In this document: positions 7,285 through 16,201 of the stretch, one piece after another | Position numbering within the stretch: position 1 is the stretch's first letter | How the letters are laid out: every line of letters starts with the position of its first letter | Source of the DNA: DAOVFN01 sp964607835 | GTDB taxonomy: Archaea; Aenigmatarchaeota; Aenigmatarchaeia; QMZP01 | NCBI GenBank assembly: GCA_964607835.1 | Contig: CAZSLL010000008.1 | Span: 1-48,647, forward strand | Reading direction: 5' to 3' | Length of the DNA: 48,647 nucleotides | The notes under the pieces: generated by a model | What the model was told of the DNA's origin: nothing | Databases searched by the model: none | What the model saw: the letters and a program-made list of their open reading frames with translations, nothing else | Position numbers and translations under genes: made by a program

Positions 7285-7746
7285 TCACTTCTTCCTGAGC
7301 CCCTTTGCGAACTCTTCTGCCTTCCCGATGTCCTCCTGGCTGGGCCTTCCCTTGTTCCTTCCGCCTATGAGCCTGAAAGGCCCCCAGTCAGTGAACCCCT
7401 TGCACATGAACTCGCCCACGACCTCGAAGCCTTTCCCCTCCAGAGCCTTCCTGGTGCGCTTGTGGTAGCCCTCCAGCCCTTTCTCGCCCTTTGCGCTCGT
7501 TGAGAATATGAATGCCTTCTTCCCGTGGGACTCCGGCAGCCTGTCCAGCAGGTTCAGGATGTTCTTGTGGTGCCTCATGGCGTAGATGCCTGAGCCCACC
7601 CCCACGAGGTCATACGCGTTGGCGTTGTCAGGCTCAGGGAACTCCTCTGCCCTGACCAGGTTGGCGTTCAGCGCCTTTGCCATGGCCTCTGCCACCTTCC
7701 TGGTGTTGCCCTTGTGCACTGACTCGTAGAGCATTAATGTCTTCAT
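7285..7746 (-). CDS. Flavodoxin family protein
   Basis: 153 residues. The N-terminus MKTLMLYESVHKGNTRKVAEAMAK contains the FMN phosphate loop (YESVHKGNT) after the first strand. Later family features are YDLVGVGSGIYAMRHH near residue 47 and KAFIFSTSA near 77. Flavodoxins carry electrons or act as FMN quinone reductases in the cytoplasm. A TATA-like ttatataaaa near 7769-7778 lies about 25 bases before the leaderless ATG. It stands alone, convergent with the NSS transporter. Confidence 0.9.
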   Translation of the reverse strand: MKTLMLYESVHKGNTRKVAEAMAKALNANLVRAEEFPEPDNANAYDLVGVGSGIYAMRHHKNILNLLDRLPESHGKKAFIFSTSAKGEKGLEGYHKRTRKALEGKGFEVVGEFMCKGFTDWGPFRLIGGRNKGRPSQEDIGKAEEFAKGLRKK

Positions 7747-7866
7747 AGGAATAAATATCCCTGTTCTTTTATATAAAAAAGAAATCCCTGAAGGCAGTAA
7801 TCAAGTGCCCTCACGGATTGTGTTGCATCCTGTAATCCATAATCTTGATGGGTTAGATGACTGCAA

Positions 7867-8316
7867 TCAAGCCTTCACCACGACGGTCTTTGCGGTCATG
7901 TCACCAATCCTCTGCTTCCTGTCAGACACCAGGATTACGATCAGGCCCAGTATGTAAGCCCCCACGCCGTCAATTATCCTGAGCAGGGTCCTGACAAAGG
8001 CGTCAGCGAAGGTGACCTTTCCCTTTCCGTACTTTACAACCTTTATGCCCATGGCCTTCTTCCCTGGGGTCTGTCCTGTGGTGCCCTCGAAGTACGAGAA
8101 GTACAGCAGGAAAAGAACGATGTTAAGCAGCACAATGCTTCCCAGCGCAGCTATGTTCGAGAACATGGTCATGGCGGAAGACACGCTGATCACATAGTTA
8201 AACAGGAACGCAGAGAGACCGAATGGCATGGCAAGGATAATCATTACAACCCAGAGAATTATGTGGTCGATTATGACCGCGACTATCCTGCTTCCCGCGC
8301 TTGCGTATTCAGGCAT
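7867..8316 (-). CDS. RDD family membrane protein
   Basis: 149 residues. The N-terminal helix has the RDD signature (YASAGSRIVAVIIDHIILW, with conserved R and D), followed by two more hydrophobic spans and the domain motif GQTPGKKAMGIKVVKYGKGKVTF. C-terminal RTLLRIIDG...VSDRKQRIGDMTAKTVVVK completes the fold. RDD proteins are implicated in ion or solute transport in some organisms; no substrate can be read here. A Shine-Dalgarno GGTGGT precedes the start. Confidence 0.88.
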   Translation of the reverse strand: MPEYASAGSRIVAVIIDHIILWVVMIILAMPFGLSAFLFNYVISVSSAMTMFSNIAALGSIVLLNIVLFLLYFSYFEGTTGQTPGKKAMGIKVVKYGKGKVTFADAFVRTLLRIIDGVGAYILGLIVILVSDRKQRIGDMTAKTVVVKA

Positions 8317-8381
8317 CGGATAACCACCTTCTTTATTCAGATAGTGTTAATTTCAATCCATGGTATAAAAATGCGGGCCTT

Positions 8382-10196
8382 TCAGAACCATCTCCTCTTC
8401 TCGGCCACCATGGACCAGTCTATCTTCTTCCTCTTGCTGGACCACTCGCTAAGGAGTATGGCTGAGTTTATCATGGCTATGTGGGTGTAGGCCTGGGGGA
8501 AATTGCCCAGCATCCTTCCTGTTGCCAGGTCAAGGTCCTCTGAGAAAAGCCCCAGGTGGTTGGAGCGCTTCTGTATCCTGCTGAAGAGCATCCTTGCCTT
8601 GTCCTCCTCTCCAATGTAATACAGCGCGTCTATGAGCCAGAACGTGCATATGGTGAAGGCGTTCTTCGATGCCCCGAAGTCATCCTCCATATCATACCGC
8701 TTGACCTTGTCATCTTTCCTCAGGCCCTCGTATATGGCCCTCACTGTGCTGATTAGCCTTGGGTCATCCCTTGGAAGGAACTCGTGATATGCCATCTGGA
8801 GAAGCGAGGCGTCCAGGCTCCTGTTGGAATATGACATGGTGAACGCCCTCTTGTCAGGGTCATAGGCGTTTTTCATTATGTCCTCCCTTATCTCCTCCTT
8901 GAGCTCGAGCCACTCGTTTATGAGCTCCTCCCTTCCGAAGTGCTGGGCTATCTTGATGGCCCTGTCCACTCCTATGTAGCACATGAGCTTTGAATACGTG
9001 TAGTGGTCCCTGAGCCCTCTGTACTCCCATATGCTGCTGTCCTTCCTGTCCCAGTTGAACTTTATCTGGTTCACGATGTACCTCACGAACCTCCACTGCC
9101 TTTTGGTCATCCTCTTCTCGAACTCGTAGTATACGAAGTACAGGTACACTATGTCAATGATTTCCCCGTATATGTCCCACTGCCTCTGCCTGTAGGCAGC
9201 GTTGCCCACTCTCACCGGCCTGGAGTTCTGGTATCCTGCGAGATGGTCCAGCTCCCTCTCGGTAATCCTTGTCTCCCCGTTTATGCCGTAAAGGGGCTGG
9301 ACATGGTCGTCGCTCAGCACCCTCTTCATGATGAACTCCATGAGCTTCTTGGGCTCGTAGTCCCTTCCCACCTTCTTGAGGGCGTCCGCGCAGAGTGCTG
9401 CGTCCCTTATCCAGCAGTACCTGTAGTCCCAGTTCCTCTCCTCCCCTGACTCCTCTGGTATTGATGTGGTGGAAGCCGCGATTATGGCCCCGGTCTCGCT
9501 GTAGGTCAGGAGCTTTAGGGTTATGGCTGACCTGAGGATGAACTCCCTGTTGGCCTCTGGAAGCATGAGCGTGGAGCACCACCTCTCCCAGTATTTCCTG
9601 GTGTCTGACATGAGCTTGGCGCACTTTTTGACAGTAAATCCCTCCCTGCTGCTGTTCCCCATTACCAGGTACTTGGTGTAGTTGAGCTCCACCGGCTCTC
9701 CGGAGAGTATGCTCTGGGAAGGGATGTTGGAATATAGCATGATTTCCCTTCCTCCGTTGGTGCATGCTATGCCGTCACCGGCCTGCTCCAGGCCAGGCTT
9801 CTCCACCGCGTAATCAGGCCTTGGGTCGTACTCCACCCTGACCCTGGGCCTTCCTGTAAGCGGCCTGATTATCCTGATCAGCCGGTTCTCCTTGACCAGC
9901 TTCCTCTTCCTGCCCTTCAGGAGCCTGTTGTACCTCGGAAAGAAATCGTACACCGCGAATGAGCCCCTGCTGCCTTTGAATTTGGTCTCTAGTATCGCGG
10001 TCCCGGGAATGTACCTCTGCTCTGCCCTGTACTTTCCCACGGGCCTGAGCCTCATGGTCCCTCCCTTGTTGCTGTCCAGAATCCTGGCGAACACGCTGGG
10101 GCTGTCGAAATGGGGAAAGCACATCCAGTCTATGGATGCGTCCCTCTTGACCAGGGCGCAGGTGATGCAGTTCCCGATTATACCATAGTCCAGCAT
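8382..10196 (-). CDS. GH15 glycoside hydrolase (glucoamylase/trehalase-type)
   Basis: 604 residues from ATG 10196 (MLDYGIIGNC), which follows a Shine-Dalgarno-like GGTGG and a TATA-like acttatacc; the longer frame to 10262 is not favoured. The N-terminal beta domain (ALVKRDASIDWMCFPHFDSPSVFA) is typical of microbial GH15. The alpha/alpha barrel carries EERNWDYRYCWIRDAAL (about residues 254-270), IYGEIIDIVYLY and SIWEYRG, which frame the two catalytic Glu residues. Archaeal GH15 includes both glucoamylases and trehalases, so the substrate is open. No signal peptide, hence cytoplasmic use of glucans or trehalose is likely. Confidence 0.9.
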   Translation of the reverse strand: MLDYGIIGNCITCALVKRDASIDWMCFPHFDSPSVFARILDSNKGGTMRLRPVGKYRAEQRYIPGTAILETKFKGSRGSFAVYDFFPRYNRLLKGRKRKLVKENRLIRIIRPLTGRPRVRVEYDPRPDYAVEKPGLEQAGDGIACTNGGREIMLYSNIPSQSILSGEPVELNYTKYLVMGNSSREGFTVKKCAKLMSDTRKYWERWCSTLMLPEANREFILRSAITLKLLTYSETGAIIAASTTSIPEESGEERNWDYRYCWIRDAALCADALKKVGRDYEPKKLMEFIMKRVLSDDHVQPLYGINGETRITERELDHLAGYQNSRPVRVGNAAYRQRQWDIYGEIIDIVYLYFVYYEFEKRMTKRQWRFVRYIVNQIKFNWDRKDSSIWEYRGLRDHYTYSKLMCYIGVDRAIKIAQHFGREELINEWLELKEEIREDIMKNAYDPDKRAFTMSYSNRSLDASLLQMAYHEFLPRDDPRLISTVRAIYEGLRKDDKVKRYDMEDDFGASKNAFTICTFWLIDALYYIGEEDKARMLFSRIQKRSNHLGLFSEDLDLATGRMLGNFPQAYTHIAMINSAILLSEWSSKRKKIDWSMVAEKRRWF

Positions 10197-10286
10197 GGAC
10201 ACCACCTTTATACATGTCGCTCTTGGTATAAGTTTTTTCCGGGACCGCGGGTCTTGGTTCACAAGACGGTTCTATCTCGAAAATAG

Positions 10287-10901
10287 TCAGTGCTTCCCGG
10301 TATTCTTCTTCCTGCTGACCTGTCTTTTAAGGCTCGCAAGCTCCTTCTTCTGCTCCTCGAGATCCTCTTTGGGGGAAGCGTTCCTTATCCTCTTCTCGAG
10401 CCTCTCGATGTCCTTTTCCTGCTCCTTTATTGGCTTTACCTGCCTCTTCAGTTTCCTGACCTCCCTCTCCTGCCTCTCGAAATCCTCCTTCGGGGGCGCC
10501 TTCCTGACCTCCTTCTTGAGCTTCCTTATCTCCTTCTCATGCTCCTCCAGCTTTTTCGAGGACTCGTTGTCTTCTTCTGGTTTTGCTATCCTCCTTATGG
10601 CGGACGCTATCCTGCTGAACCTCCTCTCCTGCTGGAACACCAGCCCACCCACCACAGAGCTCAGGATGTACAGCATGATTCCTATCCCGAATATTGCGTA
10701 GAAGGATGTGAATATCTTGCCCCCCTCGGTGGTAGGATACAGGTCGCCATACCCTATGGTGGTAAGGGTCATGGTGGAGAAGTAGAAAGCGTTCACATAA
10801 GACCACCCCTCTGTGTTGTGATAGTAGAATGTGCCTATGCTCAGCAGGAGCACGACAAGTGTAACCGCGTAGTAAAGCCTCTTCCTGAACATACTCCCCA
10901 T
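10287..10901 (-). CDS. Two-helix potassium channel with C-terminal coiled coil
   Basis: 204 residues. TM1 (about 10-27), pore helix and selectivity filter TIGYGD at 48-53, then TM2 (about 65-90, FYAIFGIGIMLYILSSVVGG) match the KcsA/Kch-type pore. Downstream is not an RCK/TrkA domain but a highly charged helix of about 100 residues with an internal repeat (PPKEDFERQEREVRKLKRQV, then SPKEDLEEQKKELASLKRQV). This would form a coiled coil, perhaps a tetramerisation stem. A second in-frame ATG at 10892 is possible as the start. The basic tail RKKNTGKH may touch lipid or nucleic acid. Confidence 0.88.
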   Translation of the reverse strand: MGSMFRKRLYYAVTLVVLLLSIGTFYYHNTEGWSYVNAFYFSTMTLTTIGYGDLYPTTEGGKIFTSFYAIFGIGIMLYILSSVVGGLVFQQERRFSRIASAIRRIAKPEEDNESSKKLEEHEKEIRKLKKEVRKAPPKEDFERQEREVRKLKRQVKPIKEQEKDIERLEKRIRNASPKEDLEEQKKELASLKRQVSRKKNTGKH

Positions 10902-10931
10902 TATATATTAGCCTGAATCCGTTAAAAGCAT

Positions 10932-11537
10932 TCAGAGCGAGGAGACTATCTCTATTATTCCAGTCACTATGAGATTTATGCCTATGGCGCCCACGAAGAA
11001 TCCGTTTACCCTCATGAACATCTGCATGAACTTGTCGAACGCCACCCGTTGCTTCTTGTAGTTCAGCCTTCCCCTGAGCCCCCCGAGAAGCATGACTATG
11101 AAAAAGTTGAGTCCAAGAACTATTCCTATAACTCCCAGTCCCTGTGGTAAGGACAGGGCATCGGAAAGCAGTACAGAAACAGATATGGTCCCTGCTCCCA
11201 CCATGAAGGGAAGGGCAATCTCAGAGGCCAGGTCGTCCAGGCTCTCCTTCATCCTGATCAGGGCCTCCTTACCCTCCACTATGTAGTAATAGGAGAATGC
11301 GAACATCACTATGCCCCCGAATATCCTGAACGAGCCGAAGCTTATCATGAAGATGCCCTTGAATATGAAGTCACCTCCAACAAGGAAGACAGAGAATATC
11401 ACGAATGATATTGCGCTCGCCTTGAGCAGGACTATCATGAAGTCCCTCTTGTGGAGCTCCCTCATGACCGGGAACAGGTATATGAACTGCGCGAACGGGT
11501 TTAGAATCACCAGGAAGTAGAGTATCTCGCTCAGCAT
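10932..11537 (-). CDS. MarC family integral membrane protein
   Basis: 201 residues, about six hydrophobic segments. The opening LYFLVILNPFAQFIYLFPVM resembles the conserved MarC start (LxxxNPxGxxPxF), and LPFMVGAGTISVSVLLS near residue 111 matches the second repeat (PLxxGPGTI). The family is an uncharacterised transporter-like group once linked to multiple antibiotic resistance, a link later questioned. A TATA-like gtttatatag about 30 bases upstream suggests a leaderless mRNA. Same strand as the channel genes on both sides. Confidence 0.87.
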   Translation of the reverse strand: MLSEILYFLVILNPFAQFIYLFPVMRELHKRDFMIVLLKASAISFVIFSVFLVGGDFIFKGIFMISFGSFRIFGGIVMFAFSYYYIVEGKEALIRMKESLDDLASEIALPFMVGAGTISVSVLLSDALSLPQGLGVIGIVLGLNFFIVMLLGGLRGRLNYKKQRVAFDKFMQMFMRVNGFFVGAIGINLIVTGIIEIVSSL

Positions 11538-11590
11538 TGCTTAATTATTACCCTGAGCCTCTATATAAACCGCAACCCGCTCGCTGAGGG

Positions 11591-12676
11591 CTATTTCTCC
11601 AGGAATATGGTCTGGGTGGGGTAGGCGAACTCGACCTTCTCCTTCTCCATTGCCCTCTTTAGAGCCAGGTTTATGGCCTGCTGGGTGTCCATGTACACAC
11701 CGTAGTCCTGGCTGTCCACGTAGTAAACCACCTCGAAGTTGAGGGCAGAGTCCCCGAACTTGCTGAAGTGCACCCTGTCCAGATTAGCATGCTCGGTCTT
11801 GTCCACGAGCTCCTTCACTATCCCGGGTATCCTCTCCAGCTTCTTGGTTGGTGTCTGGTAGGTCACGCCGAACGAGAAGACAATCCTTCTCTTCTTCATC
11901 TTCTTGTAGTTGTTTATCCTGGTGCTCACCAGCTCTGAGTTTGACACCACGAGCTCGTGGCCCTTCAGGTGCTTAATTCTGGTGCTCATGAGCCCGATGT
12001 TCTCCACCACGCCCATGTCGTCAGGCCCGATGATGATGAAATCCCCCTTCTCGAATGGCCGGTCAAAGTAAAGGGAGAACGAGGCGAAGAGGTCAGATAG
12101 TATGCTCTGCAGCGCAAACCCTATGACTATTCCCCCCACTCCCAGGCCCAGTATGGCCCCTGAAATGTCCACTCCCATGCTGGTGAGTATGAACAGCAGG
12201 GCCATCAGCCATGCCAGGCCCTTGAGAAGCTTCTTTGCGAGGTCCACTATGGTCCTGTTCACCTGGCCCTCTCTCCTCTGGTCTATCTTGCTCACAGAGA
12301 AGTCCACTGCCTTCTGGGCAGCCTTGATGATGTAGTACACTGCCACAAGAACCATGCCGAAATAGAGAGACATGTCCAGCATATCAGGCAGGACAATGAA
12401 CCATGCGGCCGTGTTCACGGCTACCAGTATGTACAGCGGCCAGCCAAGTGTGTCTATGACAGCAATGAGCATGTCATCGAAGTCTGATTTGGTCCTCTTT
12501 GCCAGGCGCTTGAGTATGTTGAGTACCTCCCACTTGAAGAACTTGAGGACCGTGAACGCAATCAAGAACACTAATGCTGCCAGAAGGTAGTCAGACAATG
12601 CGTTCCCGTAAATCTGGGTCGACAGGAACCCGTTGATTCCCAGACCATCAAGAATGTCCCTGAGCCACTCAGCCAT
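11591..12676 (-). CDS. Small-conductance mechanosensitive channel, MscS family
   Basis: 361 residues from ATG 12676, preferred over the longer frame to 12718 because a TATA-like atattaata lies about 27 bases before it. Five hydrophobic segments lead to the pore helix GAILGLGVGGIVIGFALQSILSDLFASF (residues about 175-202), the MscS TM3 with its Gly/Ala packing. The beta domain (FEKGDFIIIGPDDMGVVENIGLMSTRI) and the cytosolic alpha/beta cage (RIVFSFGVTYQTPTKKLERI) follow. These channels release solutes on hypo-osmotic shock. Nearby compatible-solute genes give this a natural setting. Confidence 0.93.
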   Translation of the reverse strand: MAEWLRDILDGLGINGFLSTQIYGNALSDYLLAALVFLIAFTVLKFFKWEVLNILKRLAKRTKSDFDDMLIAVIDTLGWPLYILVAVNTAAWFIVLPDMLDMSLYFGMVLVAVYYIIKAAQKAVDFSVSKIDQRREGQVNRTIVDLAKKLLKGLAWLMALLFILTSMGVDISGAILGLGVGGIVIGFALQSILSDLFASFSLYFDRPFEKGDFIIIGPDDMGVVENIGLMSTRIKHLKGHELVVSNSELVSTRINNYKKMKKRRIVFSFGVTYQTPTKKLERIPGIVKELVDKTEHANLDRVHFSKFGDSALNFEVVYYVDSQDYGVYMDTQQAINLALKRAMEKEKVEFAYPTQTIFLEK

Positions 12677-12766
12677 GAATAAGAAATGGTCACCTCTATT
12701 AATATGCGTTTCTGTCATCGTCAGCGTTGGACTCTGTTTTTATATCATTCTTCTCATGACTTCTAC

Positions 12767-13831
12767 ATGAATCATGGAAAGCTGTTCTCTCTTGCAGCAA
12801 TGCAGGGTATCTCTTACGCTCTCGGTCAGCAGGGGCTTGTCAGGAAGAAGCCCTGGAACATTGTCATAAGGCCTACCAACAGGTGCAACCTAAGGTGCAG
12901 ACACTGCGACCTATGGAAGCTGGGCAGCTCGGGGGAGCTTCCTCTGAATTCATGGAAAACATTTGTGAGCGATATGAAGTCCTGGCTGGGCCAGTATTAC
13001 TTGTCCATCTCAGGCGGTGAACCCCTCGCCAGGAAGGATGACACCCTGGAAATAGTCCGCCATGCAAGCTCAGAGGGTGTTTTTACCAGCCTCCACACCA
13101 ACGGCTGGGCTCTGGACTCGGCTGCAATCAACCGCCTTGAGGCGGCAGGCCTTGACAGGATAACATTCTCTCTTGATGGCATGGCCCCGGGGACACATGA
13201 CTCCACCAGGGGAAGGAAAGGCGCACACAAAAGGGTACTTGAATCCGTCAGTCTAATGAACATGAAAGGCACCGGAATGATTCTGGGAGTCAATTCCATT
13301 ATCATGAAATCGAACATTGAGGAAATCCCATCCATGATTGAATGGGCACGTGATTCAGGCATCAGGATATCATTCCAGGGGCTTGGAAGGAACTTCGGCG
13401 GTGTTGAAGACCCTTCTTCCTGGTTCAAAGAGAGCCTCCTTTGGCCCTCTCCTGTTCAGGCCTCAGAGGCCATAAGCACAATCATGGAGATGAAAAGAAA
13501 GGGATATCCGGTGGTGAACCCGCTCAGCCACCTTTCTGCCCTCATGAAATATTATGCTAATCCCCTTTCTGATATCTGCGGAATATCGTGCAACGCGGAC
13601 AAGAGCATGCACATCCGCTACAACGGTGACATCCTCATGTGTCTTGAGAGATGGGGGCCCATTGGAAACATAACCAGGGACCATCCTAGGAAAGCATGGG
13701 AATCCTCCAGGGCAATGCTAATCCGCAGGAGAATAAAATCATGCCGCAGACAATGCATGATACTTAACTGCAATTATGACAAGGGCGTGATGAATGTCCT
13801 CAGGGGTGCCTTATCCCTGGCCCGTTCCTGA
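12767..13831 (+). CDS. Radical SAM protein with C-terminal Cys cluster (SPASM-like)
   Basis: 354 residues from ATG 12767, 25 bases after the TATA ttttatatca at 12737-12746; the longer frame to 12686 lies before the TATA. C40-xxx-C44-xx-C47 in PTNRCNLRCRHCDLW binds the SAM-cleaving 4Fe-4S cluster. SISGGEPLAR near 83 is the GGEP SAM motif, and TFSLDG follows at about 136. C-terminal cysteines (DICGISCNADK, LMCLERWG, SCRRQCMILNC) suggest auxiliary clusters as in SPASM/Twitch enzymes, which modify peptides or cofactors. No precursor peptide is evident next door. Codon use is slightly less GC-rich than the neighbours. Confidence 0.88.
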   Translation: MNHGKLFSLAAMQGISYALGQQGLVRKKPWNIVIRPTNRCNLRCRHCDLWKLGSSGELPLNSWKTFVSDMKSWLGQYYLSISGGEPLARKDDTLEIVRHASSEGVFTSLHTNGWALDSAAINRLEAAGLDRITFSLDGMAPGTHDSTRGRKGAHKRVLESVSLMNMKGTGMILGVNSIIMKSNIEEIPSMIEWARDSGIRISFQGLGRNFGGVEDPSSWFKESLLWPSPVQASEAISTIMEMKRKGYPVVNPLSHLSALMKYYANPLSDICGISCNADKSMHIRYNGDILMCLERWGPIGNITRDHPRKAWESSRAMLIRRRIKSCRRQCMILNCNYDKGVMNVLRGALSLARS

Positions 13832-13840
13832 ATCCCTGGG

Positions 13841-14962
13841 TTACTCGTACCTCAGCGCTTCCACCGGGTCCACTGTGGAGGCCTTCCTTGCTGGATAGAG
13901 GCCCCCCACAATTCCCAGGAACAGGGCGAAGCCCAGCCCGGTTGCAGCCAGCCCCGGCGTGACGGTGGCGGTTATCTGGCCGCCTCCTATGATGCTGCTC
14001 AGCATGAACGCCCCCAGCATTCCGAGAAGAATCCCGCCCAGCCCGCCAAGCAGGCTGATGAGGGCTGACTCCGTGATTATCTGCTGGAGGACCATGTTGT
14101 TCGTTGCCCCGATTGCCTTCATGACGCCTATCTCCCGCCTCCTCTCCATGACTGACATTATCATGGTGTTCATGACACCCAGCCCGCCCACGAAGGCGGC
14201 TATGGCGCCAATCCCGAAGGTGAATATCCTGACCTGGTCCACGATTGAGGCGGCCTGCCTTGCCATCTCCTGGCTGGTGAGGGCGCTGTAGTCAGAGTTC
14301 GCGTCCTCGATCTCCTCCGCCAGGTCCTCTGTATCAGAAACGTCATCAGGGATGACATAGAGCATCTGGTAGGTGTCCACATCCAGGGTCTCCTGAAGGT
14401 CCCCAAAGGGTACGGCAATGGAGGTGTCAATGTCCGGTATGCCTGTTTCCTCCAGAACCCCGACTATCTCATACTCGTCTTCTTTTATGGTCCAGGTGTC
14501 CCCGACCTCCCTGTCAAAGTTCTGTGAAATAGTATAGCCTATTACCGTGACCTCTGATTCCCCTTCATCTATGTTCCTTCCGTCCTCGAATTCCCGGTTC
14601 TCGCCTATCAGGTACTCCACCTTGTCTGGCTCTATCCCCACCGCCACCCAGGAAGGGCCCCCGAAGCTAATCTCTCCTGCATGATATATTATGGGAAGGA
14701 CCTCCTTCACGTTTGACAACCCCCTTATGGTCTCCAAATCGGTTTCATCGAAATCCCCGCCAAAGCCGAACATTCCCGTTCCTGCCTCCATGACGGTTAT
14801 CTTCCCGGCCGTGAGCTCCAGCCCGCTCTGTATGGCTGCGTCCAGACCCTCTGCTATGGAGCCCAGTGCCACTATGGCCCCTATGCCTATGAGAATGCCA
14901 AGAGTGGTCAGAATGGTCCTTGTCCTCTGCCTGAGTATGTTTTTGAAGGCATAATCCAGCAT
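13841..14962 (-). CDS. MacB/FtsX-type ABC transporter permease
   Basis: 373 residues. One N-terminal membrane helix (ILTTLGILIGIGAIVALGSIAEGL), a large extracytoplasmic MacB_PCD-like domain (about 45-235), then three C-terminal helices with the FtsX signature (GGLGVMNTMIMSVMERRREIGVMKAIGAT...) and closing PARKASTVDPVEALRYE. It fits a mechanotransmission permease for lipoproteins, peptides or envelope stress. No ATPase gene is visible in the window, so the partner must be encoded elsewhere. It lies 54 bases after the CARDB-like gene and probably belongs to the same unit as the RND genes. Confidence 0.92.
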   Translation of the reverse strand: MLDYAFKNILRQRTRTILTTLGILIGIGAIVALGSIAEGLDAAIQSGLELTAGKITVMEAGTGMFGFGGDFDETDLETIRGLSNVKEVLPIIYHAGEISFGGPSWVAVGIEPDKVEYLIGENREFEDGRNIDEGESEVTVIGYTISQNFDREVGDTWTIKEDEYEIVGVLEETGIPDIDTSIAVPFGDLQETLDVDTYQMLYVIPDDVSDTEDLAEEIEDANSDYSALTSQEMARQAASIVDQVRIFTFGIGAIAAFVGGLGVMNTMIMSVMERRREIGVMKAIGATNNMVLQQIITESALISLLGGLGGILLGMLGAFMLSSIIGGGQITATVTPGLAATGLGFALFLGIVGGLYPARKASTVDPVEALRYE

Positions 14963-15016
14963 AGGCCATCCCTGTTCAATTAATGCCCCCAGAGAAATAA
15001 ATACCCTGTTTTGTGC

Positions 15017-16201
15017 TCACTTCTTAAGGTACCAAACGATAACGCCAGCGATGGCCAGGAATATGATGAGCATGACATACAATCCTGTCATTTCATGAAT
15101 GGGATCGGTTACCTCGAATGATACCCTGTCGCTCGCTATGTTCACGGTGCTGTCCGTGGTGTAGCGTATCTCTATGTCCATGATGTATTTCCTGAGATCT
15201 GCTGAATTGTCTATGTCAAATCCGAACACTGCCTGGCCGCTCTCCCCGGGTTCCAGAGTTCCCACGAAGCTGCTCTTTTCATCAAAATCAAACGGCTGGG
15301 TCGCTTCCTTGAGCACCCTAACGTTTACGTTCTCTGCCTTCCTGCTTCCCGTGTTCTTAATGTCCAGCTTCATGGTTACGCCCTCCATGCCCTGCCCCAG
15401 TGGCTGGGGCGCGATCTCAGTCCCTGTCACCTCGAAAGAAGGGCTCGTCCTTACGGGTATGCTGACCTGGAGGGTCTTCCTTTTGTAGTCCCCGTCACTT
15501 CCGTCCTTGTAGTACACCTTCAGGGTCGCTGTGTGCTTGCCCTCTGCCACGTCCTTCCCAATGTCCACGTAGAATACGGCGTCTGCAGAGGATTCTGCCT
15601 CTATGTTACCCACCGCGTACTCGTCAGAGTAGCTCTCTGACGGCGTGAACCCCTCAGGAAGGGTGAGCTCTGCCCTCACGAGCTTCGCTGCCGACTCTCC
15701 TATATTCTGGAGCCCGAGCGTGAGCCTGTTGTTCTCTGTGTCTGAAACCATCCTCTCGGGCTCGCTCTGGAGACTCCCAATAGCAAAGTCCACGTTCCTG
15801 CTTTCCACGTATATGTCAAAGCTCTTTATCAGGAAGTCCCTTCCGTTCACGCTGGTCTTCAGGTCTATGGGGTTCCTTCCCTCTATGGCATTGTTGTCCA
15901 CCCTCACCCTGTACTCAACGAGCACGGGCTCAGAGGGCAGCACCTCTCCGAAGCTCCTCATTCTCTCCTCAGAGGGGTCTATTGAGAAGGGGTACGTGTC
16001 CAGGAGCTCAAGCGTAAGGTTGCCTGCAGAACTCGCCCCCTCGTTCTGGACCTTGACCCACACGTTGACGTAGCTCCCGGGCTCGGCAGGGTAGGGGTCA
16101 TACCTGGTCATCATTATATCGAGCTGCGGCTGGACGCCCTGCGCCATTGCCGGCGGCGTAAGCAACAGTCCAGCTATTATAAGGAGCAAGAGATTTTTCA
16201 T
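15017..16201 (-). CDS. Exported CARDB/COG1361-like protein with C-terminal anchor
   Basis: 394 residues: signal peptide 1-20 (MKNLLLLIIAGLLLTPPAMA), about three Ig-like beta repeats of the NPCBM/CARDB kind (e.g. DPYPAEPGSYVNVWVKVQNEG; NNRLTLGLQNIGESAAKLVRAELTLP; MKLDIKNTGSRKAENVNVRVL) and a C-terminal membrane helix (YVMLIIFLAIAGVIVWYLKK). It would sit outside the cell, anchored in the membrane. Start overlaps the stop of the upstream RND gene by 4 bases, so translation is coupled. Archaeal genomes often place such proteins beside COG1033 RND exporters; a role as adaptor is inference. Confidence 0.82.
   Translation of the reverse strand: MKNLLLLIIAGLLLTPPAMAQGVQPQLDIMMTRYDPYPAEPGSYVNVWVKVQNEGASSAGNLTLELLDTYPFSIDPSEERMRSFGEVLPSEPVLVEYRVRVDNNAIEGRNPIDLKTSVNGRDFLIKSFDIYVESRNVDFAIGSLQSEPERMVSDTENNRLTLGLQNIGESAAKLVRAELTLPEGFTPSESYSDEYAVGNIEAESSADAVFYVDIGKDVAEGKHTATLKVYYKDGSDGDYKRKTLQVSIPVRTSPSFEVTGTEIAPQPLGQGMEGVTMKLDIKNTGSRKAENVNVRVLKEATQPFDFDEKSSFVGTLEPGESGQAVFGFDIDNSADLRKYIMDIEIRYTTDSTVNIASDRVSFEVTDPIHEMTGLYVMLIIFLAIAGVIVWYLKK

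Noticed and set aside
9003..9449. Plus-strand frame inside the GH15 gene
   Set aside because: Shadow frame; the opposite strand carries the RNWDYRYCWIRDA motif.
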